Source: Dipteris shenzhenensis (lineage: Eukaryota > Polypodiophyta > Polypodiopsida > Gleicheniales). From it: a stretch of 64,000 nucleotides of DNA. The stretch lies in the NCBI GenBank assembly GCA_047967505.1, contig CM106540.1. The stretch is one strand, 5' to 3'. This document shows, one piece after another, positions 52,604 to 64,000 of this stretch. The position numbers were made by a program, and so were the translations under genes. The notes beneath the pieces are model-generated. The model saw only the letters and a list, made by a program, of their open reading frames with translations. It had not been told where the DNA came from and searched no databases. Numbering within the stretch: the first letter of the stretch is position 1; each line of letters opens with the position of its first letter.

Positions 52604-53647
52604 TCATTCCTCATGCACATTGTTATCTGTATTTATGCACTTCTTCTCCTCACATTTGTTTGTAACCAAGCATCCATGATTGGTCGTTGCATCCTTGGCC
52701 ATATCACAATCAAAGTTAAATATTGAATAATCCTCTGTTGATCTCATCCTCGTTTTTAGCATACTCTTAGGACCATTTAATGAATTCAATATTCTACGAG
52801 AGTATTGAGAACCTTGAAACTCTTCCACTCCTGAGAGAACATCGCTCATTAGGACATCTTGCATGGCTTTCACAAATGCATAAGCTTGATTGACACCAGG
52901 TTTGTTAATATGCATGAACTCATCCATACTTGACAAGACATCGCTATTGAAACCTTTGCCCTTCTCACTGTGCAAGAATTCATCCACCCCAGATAAGGCT
53001 TCGCTTCTAAAATCATTTTGTTTCTCGGAACCAATGAACTCATCCACTCTAGATAAGATGTCACTTCTAAAATTGAGTACATTGAAATCATCCAAATTTG
53101 AAGTGATAGAGCCTAGCACATGGGCACGCTTTTTAGGTCCTTTGATATTGTAGTATACCTTGTCTTTATCATTGAAAACCACGTGCCTCTTTCTCATGTT
53201 TAAAAATTGCATGCTCCATCTCATATTCTTGCCTACCTCATAGTAGGGATCACATAAGGATGTTATGTTATCAACAATGCCATCATCAGTGACTTTTAGA
53301 ATCCTCATCTGTGCAAATGACCATTGCTCCACTTGTTCAAATCCCAATACTTCACCTTCTGCTATAGTCTTATTTGCAAATGATCTCATTTGTGAAATGT
53401 CCCCTATAGTAAAATCCAAGGTGGTGCACTTTGTATTCTTGATAATGTCTGTTGCATAAGTCTCATCTTTGCCCCATGCTATAAATGATTTGTTGGATGT
53501 ATTGTAGGGCATAACATCTCCAAATGTTTCCATATCTCCACATTTATACTTTAGCTCAACATGTGCGCTAAGAATCTTTGATACAGTAACTGCCACCTTA
53601 TCTTCGCCGTCTTCGAAAGTGGCAAATTGAATTGGGATCACTATCAT
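52604..53647 (-). CDS. Unknown protein with LSxxDEF repeats (347 codons, open)
   Basis: An open frame begins MIVIPIQFATFEDGEDKVAV. It is the intact counterpart of the broken N-terminal third at 16741-17983, with SKILSAHVELK, GDVMPYNTSNK and EVLGFEQVEQWSFAQMRI shared. Residues 195-285 carry repeats: ILSRVDEFIG, ALSGVDEFLH, VLSSMDEFMH and VLSGVEEFQG. The ATG may not be the original start, because coding-like similarity to the other copy extends about 130 bp further upstream. The stop comes shortly before the deletion junction. Whether this short protein is made is unknown. I recognise no domain. Confidence 0.5.
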   Translation of the reverse strand: MIVIPIQFATFEDGEDKVAVTVSKILSAHVELKYKCGDMETFGDVMPYNTSNKSFIAWGKDETYATDIIKNTKCTTLDFTIGDISQMRSFANKTIAEGEVLGFEQVEQWSFAQMRILKVTDDGIVDNITSLCDPYYEVGKNMRWSMQFLNMRKRHVVFNDKDKVYYNIKGPKKRAHVLGSITSNLDDFNVLNFRSDILSRVDEFIGSEKQNDFRSEALSGVDEFLHSEKGKGFNSDVLSSMDEFMHINKPGVNQAYAFVKAMQDVLMSDVLSGVEEFQGSQYSRRILNSLNGPKSMLKTRMRSTEDYSIFNFDCDMAKDATTNHGCLVTNKCEEKKCINTDNNVHEE

Positions 53648-53847
53648 GGATTATAGCAAATACAACTACTTCTATCTTGCTACATAAAATCACATCCATC
53701 CCTAGAACAAAATCTATAGCCATCTCCTTTGTGAGAGTCCTTTGCAAGCAAGCTGCAGTAGCAACAATTACATAAATATTAGTCTCTTTTTAATAATCTA
53801 CTCATTTATTATAATTTTTAATTAGTACTTAATTTATTGGTGGGAGA

Positions 53848-56800
53848 AGTTATCCAATCAAGTACTCATCAGATGGACATGCCACTTTGCATGCAACTCA
53901 ACAACACCTACATTGAGGTGCGTACAAAGTATTGTGCCCATCGTTTATGCTTTGCATGGTATATCACGCATTAAACACCATTTGTGCCTCAGTGTCATAC
54001 ACAACCATAAAAAACATGGTCCTAGGTGTGTTATTCAAACTTGTACTTATCGGATGGGGGCTCCACTTTGAATGCAAGTCAGATATGCTTTGCATGGTCG
54101 ATCACGCATTATATATCGTTTTTCCCCTAAAGATATGCACATCCATAAAAAAACACACCCTCAGGTGTGTTATCTGACCAAGTACTTATCGGATAGGTGT
54201 GCGTCTTTGAAAACAAGTCACGATCGAGCATTAAATACCATTTTTGCCTTAGTGTCATGCACATCCGTAAAAAAACACACTGCTAGGTGTGTTATCCGAT
54301 CAAGTACTTATGCGATGGGAATGGCACTTTGCATGTAAGTCAATTCCACCTAGTTGAAGGTGTGTGCAAATTATTGTGCCCATCGGATATGCTTTGCATT
54401 GTCAATCAAGCATAAAACACCGTTTTTGCCTTAGTGTCATGCACAACCATAAAAAAACACGGTCCTAGTGTGTTATTCAAACAAGTACTTCACAGATAGG
54501 GGCTCCACTTTGCACACAAGTGCAAAGTATTGTGACCATCTGATATGCTTTGCATGGTCGATCACGCATTATCCACCATTTTTCCCGTAGTGATATGCAC
54601 ATCCACAAAAAAACACGCCCTTAGGTATGTTATTTGATCAAGTACTTATCGGATGGGTGTGCCTCTTTGAGAACATTTCAATACCACCTAGGTTGAGGCA
54701 TAGGAAAAGTGTTGTGCCCATCGGATATCCTTTGCATGGTCGATCAAGGATTAAATACTATTTTTGATCTAGTGTCATGCACATCCGTAAAACAACACGT
54801 TGCTAGGGTATGTTATCCGATCTAGTAGCGCCACTTTGCATGTAAGTCAATTCCACCTAGTTGAAGGTGTGTGCAAAGTATTGTGCCCATCAGATATGCT
54901 TTGCATTGTCGATCAAGCATAAAACACCGTTTTTGCCTTAGTGTCATGCACAACCATAAAAAAACACGGTGCTAGGTGTGTTATTCAAACAAGTACTTAT
55001 CAGATGGGGGCTCCACTATGCACGCAAGTCCATTTCAACTAGGTTGAGGTGCGTGTAAAGTATTTTCACCATCGGATATGCTTTGCATGGTCAATCATGC
55101 ATTATACAATGTTTTTCCGGTAGTGATATGCACATCTGTAAAAAAACACGCCCTTAGGTCTGTTATCTCACCAAGTACTTATCGGATGCATGTGCCTCTT
55201 TGAGAACATTTTAATACCACCTAGATTAAGGCGTATGAAAAGTATTGTCCCCATCGGATATGCTTTGCATGGTCGATCGAGCATTAAATTCCATTTTTGC
55301 CTTAGTGTCATGCACATTTATAAAAAACACGCTGCTAGGTGTGTTATTCGATCAAATACTTATACGATGGGAATGCCACTTTGCATGTAAGTCAATTCCA
55401 CCTAGTTGAAGGTGTGTGCAAAGTATTGTGCCCATCAGATATGCTTGGCATTGTCGATCAAGCATAAAACACTGTTTTTGCCTTAGTGTCATGCACAACC
55501 ATAAAAAAACACGGTCATAGGTGTGTTATTCAAACAAGTACTTATCGGATGGGGGCTCCACTTTGCATGCAAGTCCGTTTCAACTAGGTTGAGGTGCGTG
55601 CAAAGTATTGTCACCATCGGATATGCTTTGCATGGTCGATCACGCATTATACAACGTTTTTCCTGTAGTGATATGCACATCCGCAAAAAAACACGCCCTT
55701 AAGTATGTTATTCGATCAAGTACTTATGTGATGGCAATGCCACTTTGCATGTAAGTTAATTCCACCTACTTGAAGGTGTGTGCAAAGTATTGTGCCCATC
55801 CGATATGCTTTGCATTATCGATCAAGCATAAAACACCGTTTTTACCTTAGTGTCATGCACAACCATAAAAAAACACGGTCCTAGGTGTGTTATTCAAACA
55901 ATTACTTATCATATGGGGGCTCCACTTTGCACGCAAGTCCGTTTCAACTAGATTGAGGTGCGTGCATAGTATTGTCACCATCGGATATGCTTTGCATGGT
56001 CGATCATGCATTATACAACGTTTTTCCTGTGGTGATATCCACATCAGAAAGAAAACACGCCCTTAGGTATGTTATCTGTCCAAGTACTTATTGGATGGGT
56101 GTGCCTCTTTGAGAACATTTTAATACCACCTAGGTTAAGGCGTAGGAAAATTATTGTGCCCATCGGATATGCTTTGCATGCTCGATCAAGCATTAAATAC
56201 CATTTTTACCTTAGTGTCATGCACATCCGTATGAAAACACGCTGCTAGGTGTGTTATCTGATCAAGTACTTATGCGATGGGAATGCCACTTTGCATGTAA
56301 GTCACTTCCACCTAGTTGAAGGTGTGTGCATATTATTGTGCCCATCGGATATGATTTGCATTGTCGATCAAGCATAAAACACCGTTTTTTACCTTAGTGT
56401 CATGCACAACCATAAAAAAACACGGTCCTAGGTGTGTTATTCAAACAAGTACTTATCAGATGGGGCATTAACTTTGCATGCAAGTCCGTTTCAACTAGGT
56501 TGAGGTGCGTGCAAAGTATTGTAACCATCGGATATGCTTTGCATGGTCGATCACGCATTATACAACGTTTTTCCTGTAGTGATATGCACATCCGCCAAAA
56601 AACACGCCCTTGAGTATGTTATCCGATCAAGTACTTATGTGATGGCAATGCCACTTTGCATGTAAGTCAATTCCACCTAGTTGAAGGTGTGTGCAAAGTA
56701 TTGTGCCCATCGGATATGCTTTGCATTGTCGATCAAGCATAAAACACCGTTTTTTCCTTAGTGTCATGGACAACCATAAAAAAACACGGTCCTAGGTGTG

Positions 56801-59800
56801 TTATTCAAACAAGTACCTATCGGATGGGGGATCCACTTTGCATGCAAGTTAGTTTCAACTAGGTTGAGGTGCATGCAAAGTATTTTCAGCATCGGATATG
56901 CTTTGCATGGTCGATCACGCATTATACAACGTTTTTCCTGTAGTGATATGCACATTTGAAAAAAAACACGCCCTTAGGTATGTTATCTAACCAAGTACTT
57001 ATTGGATGGGTGTGCCTCTTTGAGAACATTTCAATACCACCTAGGTTAAGGTGTAGGAAAAGTATTGTGCCCCTCGGATATGCTTTGCATGGTCGATCAA
57101 GCATTAAATAGCATTTTCGCCTTAGTATCATGCACATCCATAAAAAAGCACGCTGCTAGGTGTGTTATCAGATCAAGTACTTATGTGATGGGAATGCCAC
57201 TTTGCATGTAAGTCAATTTCACCTAGTTGAAGGTGTGTGCAAAGTATTGTGCCCATCGGATATGCTTTGCATTGTCAATCAAGCATAAAACACCGTTTTT
57301 GCCTTAGTGTCATGCACAACCATAAAAAAACACGGTCCTAGGTGTGTTATTCAAACAAGTACTTATCGGATGGGGGCTCCACTTTGCACGTAAGTCCGTT
57401 TCAGCTAGATTGAGATGTGTGCAAAGTATTATCACCATCCGATATGCTTTGCATGGTCGATTATGCATTATACAACATTTTTCCTATAGTGATATTCACA
57501 TCCGCAAAAAAATACGACCTTAGGTATGTTATCTAGCCAAGTACTTATCGGATGGGTGTGCCTCTTTGAGAACATTTCAATACCACCTAGGTTAAGGCAT
57601 AGGAAAAGTATTGTGCCCATCGGATATGCTTTGCATGGTCGATCGAGCATTAAATACCAATTTTGCCTTAGTGTCATGCACATCCGTAAAAAAACACGCT
57701 GCTAGGTGTGTTATCCAATCAAGTACTTATGCCATGGGAATGCCACTTTGCATGTAAGTCAATTCCACCTAGTTGAATGTGTGTGCAAAGTATTGTGCCC
57801 ATCGGATATGCTTTGCATTGTCGTTCAAGCATTAAATACCGTTTTTGCCTTAGTGTCATGCACAACCATAAAAAAACACGGTCCTAGGTGTGTTATTCAA
57901 ACAAATACTTATCGGATGGGGGCTCCACTTTTCATGCAAGTCTGTTTCAACTAGGTTGAGGTGTGTGCAAAGTATTGTCACCATCTCATATGCTTTGCAT
58001 GGTCAATCATGCATTATACAACGTTTTTCCGGTAGTGATATGCACATCCGTAAAAACACACGCCCTTAGGTATGTTATATGACCAAGTACTTATAGGATG
58101 GGTGTCCCTCTTTGAGAACATTTCAATACCACATAGGTTAAGGTGTAGGAAAAGTATTGTGCCTATCGGATATGCTTTGCATGGTCGATCGAGCATTAAC
58201 TACCATTTTTGCCTTAGTGTCATGCACATCTGTTAAAAAACACGTTGCTAGGTGTGTTATCCGATCAAGTACTTATGCGATGGGAATACCACTTTGCATG
58301 TAAGTCAATTCCACATAGTTGAAGGTGTGTGCAAAGTATTGTGCCCATCGGATATGCTTTGCATTGTCGATCAAGCATAAAACACCGTTTTTGCCTTAGT
58401 GTCATGCACAACCATAAAAAAACACGGTCCTAGGTGTGTTATTCAAACAAGTACTTATCGGATGGGGGCTCCACTTTGCATGCAAGTCTGTTTCAACTAG
58501 CTTGAGGTGTGTGAAAAGTATTGTCACCATCGGATATGCTTTGCATCGTCGATCACGACTTATACAACATTTTTCCGGTAGTGATATGCACATTCGCAAA
58601 AAAACACGCCGTTAGGTATGTTATCTGACCAGGTACTTATCGGATGGGTGTGCCTCTTTGAGAACATTTCAATACCACCTAGGTTAAGGCATAGTAAAAG
58701 TATTGTGCCCATCGGATATGCTTTGCATGGTTGATCGAGCATTAAATACCATTTTTGCCTTGGTGTCATGCACATCTGTAAAAAAACATGCTGCTAGGTG
58801 TGTTATCCGATCAAGTACTTATGCGATGGGAATGCCACTCTGCATGTAAGTCAATTCCACCTAGTTGAAGTTGTGTGCAAAGTATTGTGCCCATCGGATA
58901 TACTTTGCATTGTTGATCAAGCATAAAACGCAGTTTTTGCCTTTGTGTCATGCACAACCATAAAAAAACACAGTGCTAGGTGTGTTATTCATACAAGTAC
59001 TTATCGGATGGGGGATCCACTTTTCACACAAGTCCATTTCAACTAGGTTGAGGTGCGTGCAAAGTATTGTCACCATCGGATATGCTTTGCATGGTCAATC
59101 ATGCATTATACAACGTTTTTCCGGTAGTGATATGCACATCTGCAAAAAAACACACCCTTAGGCATGTTATCTGACCAAGTACTTATCGGATGGGTATGGC
59201 TCTTTGAGAACATTTCAATACCACCTAGGTTGAGGCATAGGAAAAGTATTGTGCCCATCAGCGGATATCCTTTGCATGGTCGATCGAGCATTATATACTA
59301 TTTTTGCTCTAGTGTCATGCACATCCGTAAAAAAACACGCTACTAGGTATGTTATCCGATTAAGTACTTATGGGATGGGTGCTCCACTTTGCATGTAAGT
59401 CAATTTCACCTAGTTTAAGGTGTGTGAAAAGTATTATGCCCATCGGATATGCTTTGCATTGTCGATCAAGCATAAAACACCATTTTTGCCTTAGTGTCAT
59501 GCACATCCTAAAAAAACACGCTGCTAGGTATGTTATTCGATCAAGTACTTATGGGATGGGCGCTCCACTTTGCATGCAAGTCCGTTTCAACTAGGTTGAG
59601 GTGCGTGAAAAGTATTGTGACTATCGGATATGCTTTGCATGGTCGATCATGCATTATCCACCGTTTTTGCCGTAGTGATATGCACATCCGCAAAAAAACA
59701 TGCCCTTAGGTATGTTATCTGACCAAGTACTTATCGGATGGGTATGCCTCTTTGAGAAAATTTGAATACCACCTAGTTTGAGGGGTAGGAAAAGTATTGT

Positions 59801-61580
59801 GCCCATTGGATATCCTTTGCATGGTCGATCAAGCATTAAATGCCATTTTTGCTCTAGTGTCATGCACATCCGTAAAAAACACGCTGCTAGGTATGTTATT
59901 CGATCAAGTACTTATGGGATGGGCACTCCACTTTGCATGTAAGTCAATTTCACCTAGTTTAAGGTATGTGCAAAGTATTATGCCCATCGGATAGGCTTTG
60001 CATTGTGGATCAAGCATAAAACACCGTTTTTGTCTTAGTGTAATGCACAACCATAAAAAAACACAGTCCTAGGTGTGTTATTCAAACAAGAACTTATCGG
60101 ATGGGGGCTCCACTTTGAACCCAAGTCAAGTTAAACGATCATGCATTATACACCATTTTTCCCCTAGTGATATGCACATCCGTAAAAAAACACGCCCTTA
60201 GGTGTGTTATCTAACCAAGTACTTATCTGATGGGTGTGCCTTTTTTCAAACAAGTCAATACCACCTAGGTTGAGGTGCAAGTAAAGTATTGTGCCGATCG
60301 GATATGCATTGCATGGTTGATTGAGCATTAAATACCATTTTTGCCTTAGTGTCAAGCACATTTGTAAAAAAACACGATCCTAGTTGTGTTATCGAATCAA
60401 GTACTTATCTAACCGACACGCCACTTTTCATGCAACTCAATAACACCTAGGTTGAGGTGGTTGCAAAGTATTGTGCCCATCGGATGTACTTTGCATGGTA
60501 TATCATGTATTAAACTCCGTTTGTGCCTCAATGTCATGCACAACCATAAAAAAACACGCTTTTAGGTGTGTTATCTGACCAACTGCTTATCAGATGGGTG
60601 CACCACTTTGCATGCAATGCAATACCACAATTGTTGAGGCTCATGCAAAGTATTGTGCCCATCGGATATGCTTTGCATTGTCGATCAAGCATTAAACACC
60701 GTTTTGGTCTTAGTGTCATGCACAACCATCAAAAAACGCGGTCCTAGATGTGTTATTCGACTAAGTACTTATGGGATGGGCATGCCACTTTGCATGTAAG
60801 TCAATAATACCTAGGTTGAGATGTGTGCAAAGTATTGTGACGATCGGATATGCGTTGCATTGTCGATCAAGCATAAAACAACGTTTTTGGCTTAGTGTCA
60901 TGGACAACCAATAAAAAACATGGTCCTAGGTGTGATATTCTAAAAAGTACTTGTCGGATGGGGGAGCCACTTTGCAAGAAAGTCAATTTCAACTAGATTG
61001 ATGTGCGTGCACAATATTGTGTCTATCGGTTATTCTTTGCATGGGGGATCACACATTATACACCGTTTTCCCCCTAGTGTTATGCACATCCATCAAAGAA
61101 CACACTCTTAGGTGTATTATCATACCAAGTACTTATTGAATGGGTGTTCCACTTTGCATGAAACACCATACCACCGCCTTGAGGCATGTGCAAAGTATTG
61201 TGCCCATCGGATATGCTTTGCATGATAGATTGAGTATTAAATACCGTTTTTGCCTTGGTGTCATGTAGAACCATAAAAAAACATGATCCTAGGTGTATTT
61301 TTCAAACAAGCACTTATCGGATGGGTATGCCACTTTATACACAAGTCAATACTGCCTAGGTTGAGGAACATGCAAAGTCTTGTGTCTATTGGATATGCTT
61401 TGCATAGTTGATCACACATTATACACCATTTTGTTCCTAGTGTTATGCACAATCGTCATAAAATATGTTTGTAGGTGTGTTATCCGAACAAGTACTTATG
61501 GGATGGGTGCGGTGCACCACTTTGTATGCAAGTCAATACGACCTAGGTTGAGGCGTGTACAAAGTTTTGTGCCCATCGGA
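53848..61580 (+). repeat. 182-bp satellite array with three-monomer higher-order structure
   Basis: About 42 monomers of roughly 182 bp stand head to tail. Every monomer has AAGTACTTATSGGATGGG, CAAAGTATTGTGCCCATCGG, ATGCTTTGCATGGTCGATCA and AAAAAAACACG. In the middle, three monomer types alternate in fixed order and can be told apart after AAACACG: GTCCTAGG (A), CCCTTAGG (B) and CTGCTAGG (C). The C start recurs near 57150, 57700, 58245, 58788 and 59338, a period of about 546 bp. At 53.85-54.9 and 60.1-61.58 kb the monomers are more diverged and the order is lost. Open frames in the array are repeat artefacts. Confidence 0.96.
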
Positions 61581-61939
61581 GAAATGTAGATGCGATAATA
61601 TATGTGTATATGTGTGTGTGTGTGGCAAACAATTTTGATACAACAAAGTAAACACCTAGTGCACAAATTATGCACTTCATACCTTGAGTATTGTGTCAAA
61701 ATAAAAGCTGAAATAAGCTTGTTGATGAGGATAAATACACCCTTGTAAATACGCCCTTAAATAAAAGCACAATTGTTGTATGACCACGATAGGATCACTT
61801 TGACACACGTGATTTTGCCCACATGTAAGTTTGCAAATAGTATAAAAAATCGTGTAATAATATATTAATAGTTTGCAAATGTGTATAGCAAGTGAGTAAT
61901 GGGAAGTGGAAGTGGGAGTGAGGAGGGAGGAGTGGAATA
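61581..61939. other. Spacer with short GT run
   Basis: TATATGTGTATATGTGTGTGTGTGTGG lies at about 61600-61625. The rest is AT-rich with no gene. Confidence 0.6.
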
Positions 61940-62039
61940 NNNNNNNNNNNNNNNNNNNNNNNNNNNNNNNNNNNNNNNNNNNNNNNNNNNNNNNNNNNNN
62001 NNNNNNNNNNNNNNNNNNNNNNNNNNNNNNNNNNNNNNN
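61940..62039. other. Assembly gap (100 N)
   Basis: Exactly 100 unknown bases, the conventional placeholder for a gap of unknown size. The gap sits at the edge of GA-rich DNA, where assembly is hard. Confidence 0.99.
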
Positions 62040-62900
62040 TGGAGGGGAGGGAGTGAAAGAGAGAGGAGAGAGAGAGAGAGAGAGAGGGGGGGTCCTGGTA
62101 GCCGCGACCCCTTGGTGAAAGGGAGGGGAGAGTGGGGAGGGAGAGAGAGAGAGGGGGGGTCCTGGCGGCCGCGGCCCTTAAGGTGAGAGGGAGGGGAGGG
62201 AGGGGAGGGAGAGAGAGAGAGGAGGGTGAGAGGAGTGAGGGAGAGGGAGGGGAGGGAGAGAGAGAGAGGAGGGTGAGAGGAGTGAGGAGAGGGAGGGGAG
62301 GGAGAGAGAGAGAGGGGGGTCCTGGCGGCCGCGGCCCTAGGGTGAGAGGAGTGAGGAAAAGGGAGGGGAGGGAGAGAGAGAGAGGAGGGTGAGAGGAGTG
62401 AGGAGAGGGGGGGGGAGGGAGAGAGAGAGAGGGGGGTCCTCACGGCCACGGCCCCAAGGTGAGAGGAGTGAGGAAAGGGAGGGGAGAGAGAGAGAGGAGT
62501 GAGGGGAGGGAGGGGAGGGAGAGAGAGAGAGAGAGAGAGGGGGGGAGGGGAGGAGAGAGAGAGAAGGAAGAGAGAGAGAGAGGACTCCTGGGGGCCGCAC
62601 TCCCCAGGGATGAGAGGAGAGTTAGAGGAGTAAGGGAGGGAGAGGAGTGAGGGATGGAGAGGGGTGAGAAGACGTGATGGAGAGGGAAACACTAGTAGAG
62701 AGAGAAGAGAGATAAGAAGACTTTAGGGAGGGGGGAAGGTAAGCGACTAGAGAGAGAGGAGAGATGAGAAGACTTGAGGGAGAGAGGAAGGTACGCGAGT
62801 AGAGGGAGGTTGGGAAGGTATGCGACTAGAGAGAGAGAGATATGCGACTAGAGAGGGAGCTCCATCCATAGAGAGGGAGCTCCATTAGAGAGAGAGAGAG
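62040..62900. repeat. GA-rich satellite with GC-rich cores, block 1
   Basis: GAGAGA and GGGAGG runs are interrupted by five cores of the type GGTCCTGGCGGCCGCGGCCC at about 62091, 62158, 62318, 62435 and 62582. Each is followed by AGGTGAGAGG or similar. Spacing is 67-160 bp. Confidence 0.92.
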
Positions 62901-63280
62901 AGCCCACTACATAGAGAAGAGGAGAGGAGTAGAGGGAGAGAGGTCGAATTCTTACAACTAAGAGTAGAACAATCATGAAGAGCGACAAATAAGATTTGAC
63001 TTACGAGAAGAATGAAGAGGGCATACGAGAAGAAAGTATCAAGAAGAATGTTGAACACAAATTTGAATTCAAATTTATCTAGAAGAATGAATTCAAATTT
63101 CCCTCTCTTTTTTAAAAATTCAAATTTATTCGTGAGTGGGAGGAGTGGGCTAGTTTTTCTTTTATATACTCTTCTTTCCATTCATTCATTCTCATTCTCT
63201 CCTCATTTCATTGAAGCAACCAAGAGCGGAAGAGAAAGGATAAGCGGAGCCTTACTTTTTTCACTTTTTCTAGGTACTTG
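62901..63280. other. Less repetitive stretch between the GA blocks
   Basis: It holds AATTCAAATTT words four times near 63060-63130. Frames on both strands lack recognisable domains. Confidence 0.5.
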
Positions 63281-64000
63281 TGATTCTTGAGAGAAAGAGA
63301 GTGAGAGAGAGAGAGAGAAAGAGAGAAAGAGAAGGAAGAGAGGGAGAGAGATTAAGAGAGAGAAAAAGGGCGGAGGGAGAGAGAGAGAATGAAAGCTCAA
63401 AGAGTAAAAGAGAGAGAATGAAAACTCTTGGCGGCTGTGGCAGCTACAGGAGGGGTTTTTTTTAGTAGGCATTACAATTCTTTTTAAAGTAGTTTCTTAT
63501 TTGAGTTTTTGAGTTCTATTTCAATTAGTTTCTTATTCAAATTTGAGTTTGTAAATTTGAGAAATGAGAGAGAATAGGGAGGGAGAGAAAGAGAGAGGAG
63601 AGAGGGAAAGGGAGAAATTAAGAGGGAGAAGAGGGGCTCTTGGTGGCCGTGGCCGCCAAAGGGAGACAGAGAATCAGAAATGAGAGAGAGAATGAGAAAT
63701 GAGAGAGGAGTAGGGAGGGAGAGAAAGAGAGAGAGGAGAGAGGGAGAGAGATTTAGAGAGAGAAGAGGGGCTCCTTAAATGAGAGAGAAGAGTAGGGAGG
63801 GAAAGAAAGAGAGAGAGGAGAGAGGGAGAGAGAGATTAAGAGAGAGAAGAGGGTCTCTTGGCGGCCGTGGCTGCTAGAGGGACGGAGAGAGTAGGGAGGG
63901 AGAGGGAGAGAGAGAGAGACAAAAATGAGAGAGAAGAGAGGAGGGAGACTGAGGGAGAGAGAAAGGGAGAGAGGGAGAAAGAGAGAGAGGGAGAGAGAGG
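63281..64000. repeat. GA-rich satellite with GC-rich cores, block 2
   Basis: GAGA runs continue to the window edge. Cores TCTTGGCGGCCGTGGCYGC occur at about 63425, 63637 and 63853, within blocks that share AGAGGGGCTC and GAGAGGGAGAGAGATT. Confidence 0.9.

Larger units (their letters stand above)
52185..53805 (-). mobile_element. Second copy of the DUF7869-type element, internally deleted
   Basis: Minus-strand DNA matches 16590-18060 and then, after a junction near 52500-52530, the 3' non-coding end at 19930-20050. The whole DUF7869 part is missing. Within the 3' end a unit of about 36 bp (TTTTCAYAAAGTRAACTTTTSATTTGGGAAGGA) is present three times, whereas the other copy has a different, 95-bp duplication at the same place. 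Because leader, gene start and 3' end are all shared, this is a deletion derivative of the same mobile unit. Confidence 0.75.

Noticed and set aside
53932-61589. Dozens of 60-80 codon frames with recurring text such as MCISLQEKRCIMRDRPCKAYP
   Set aside because: They are translations of the satellite monomer. The 546-bp unit is divisible by three, so frames recur, but nothing indicates expression.
61865-62692. Minus-strand frame of 275 codons across the N gap
   Set aside because: GA/CT repeat composition plus 100 unknown bases. There is no real coding signal.

Overview
This is nuclear DNA of a land plant. The support is Ty1/copia and Ty3/gypsy elements with plant-type initiator-Met primer sites, a tract built on the plant telomere word TTTAGGG, and one host gene that I read as a PHYTOCHROME KINASE SUBSTRATE (PKS) homologue. 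The repeat load, long CT/GA tracts, unusual transposase families and the roughly doubled length of the PKS protein fit a large-genome non-seed plant such as a fern or lycophyte better than an angiosperm. That placement is an inference. No species can be named from the sequence alone.

Layout. 0.6-2.3 kb: decayed gene of unknown family. 2.3-9.3 kb: an old copia fragment split by a young, intact copia element (3239-8719, 5-bp target duplication GTTAG, gag-pol open over 1451 codons). 9.3-13.5 kb: a copia scrap and decayed coiled-coil reading frames that look like LINE ORF1, one with a 288-bp internal duplication. 13.5-16.5 kb: three simple-sequence blocks in a row (CT-rich with GC modules, CCCACT-like, degenerate TTTAGGG). 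16.6-20.2 kb: a decayed element with a DUF7869-type transposase-like protein. 20.4-22.5 kb: a deleted copia element with only gag left. 25.6-28.6 kb: the PKS-like gene on the minus strand, the only convincing host gene. 31.5-35.3 kb: a ruined Ty3/gypsy element. 36.2-38.3 kb: a satellite with a period of about 185 bp.

38.65-47.34 kb: a minus-strand transposase-like pseudogene of a family I cannot name, cut in two by a copia element (39079-44860, target duplication CTAAA). 47.3-52.2 kb: short repeats, a probable gypsy LTR/primer-site region and a possible CACTA end. 52.2-53.8 kb: a second, internally deleted copy of the 16.6-kb element, with its 347-codon N-terminal frame open. 53.85-61.58 kb: about 42 monomers of a 182-bp satellite, with a three-monomer higher-order repeat in the middle and diverged monomers at the edges. 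61.94-62.04 kb: a 100-N assembly gap. 62.04-64.0 kb: GA-rich DNA punctuated by GC-rich cores.

The most useful points for a reader are the long PKS-like gene with a dual-lipidation N-terminus, the two related copies of the LSxxDEF-repeat/DUF7869 element, the split transposase-like gene, and the higher-order satellite. No operon-like cooperation is expected. Apart from the PKS-like gene, the coding content is mobile DNA in different stages of decay.
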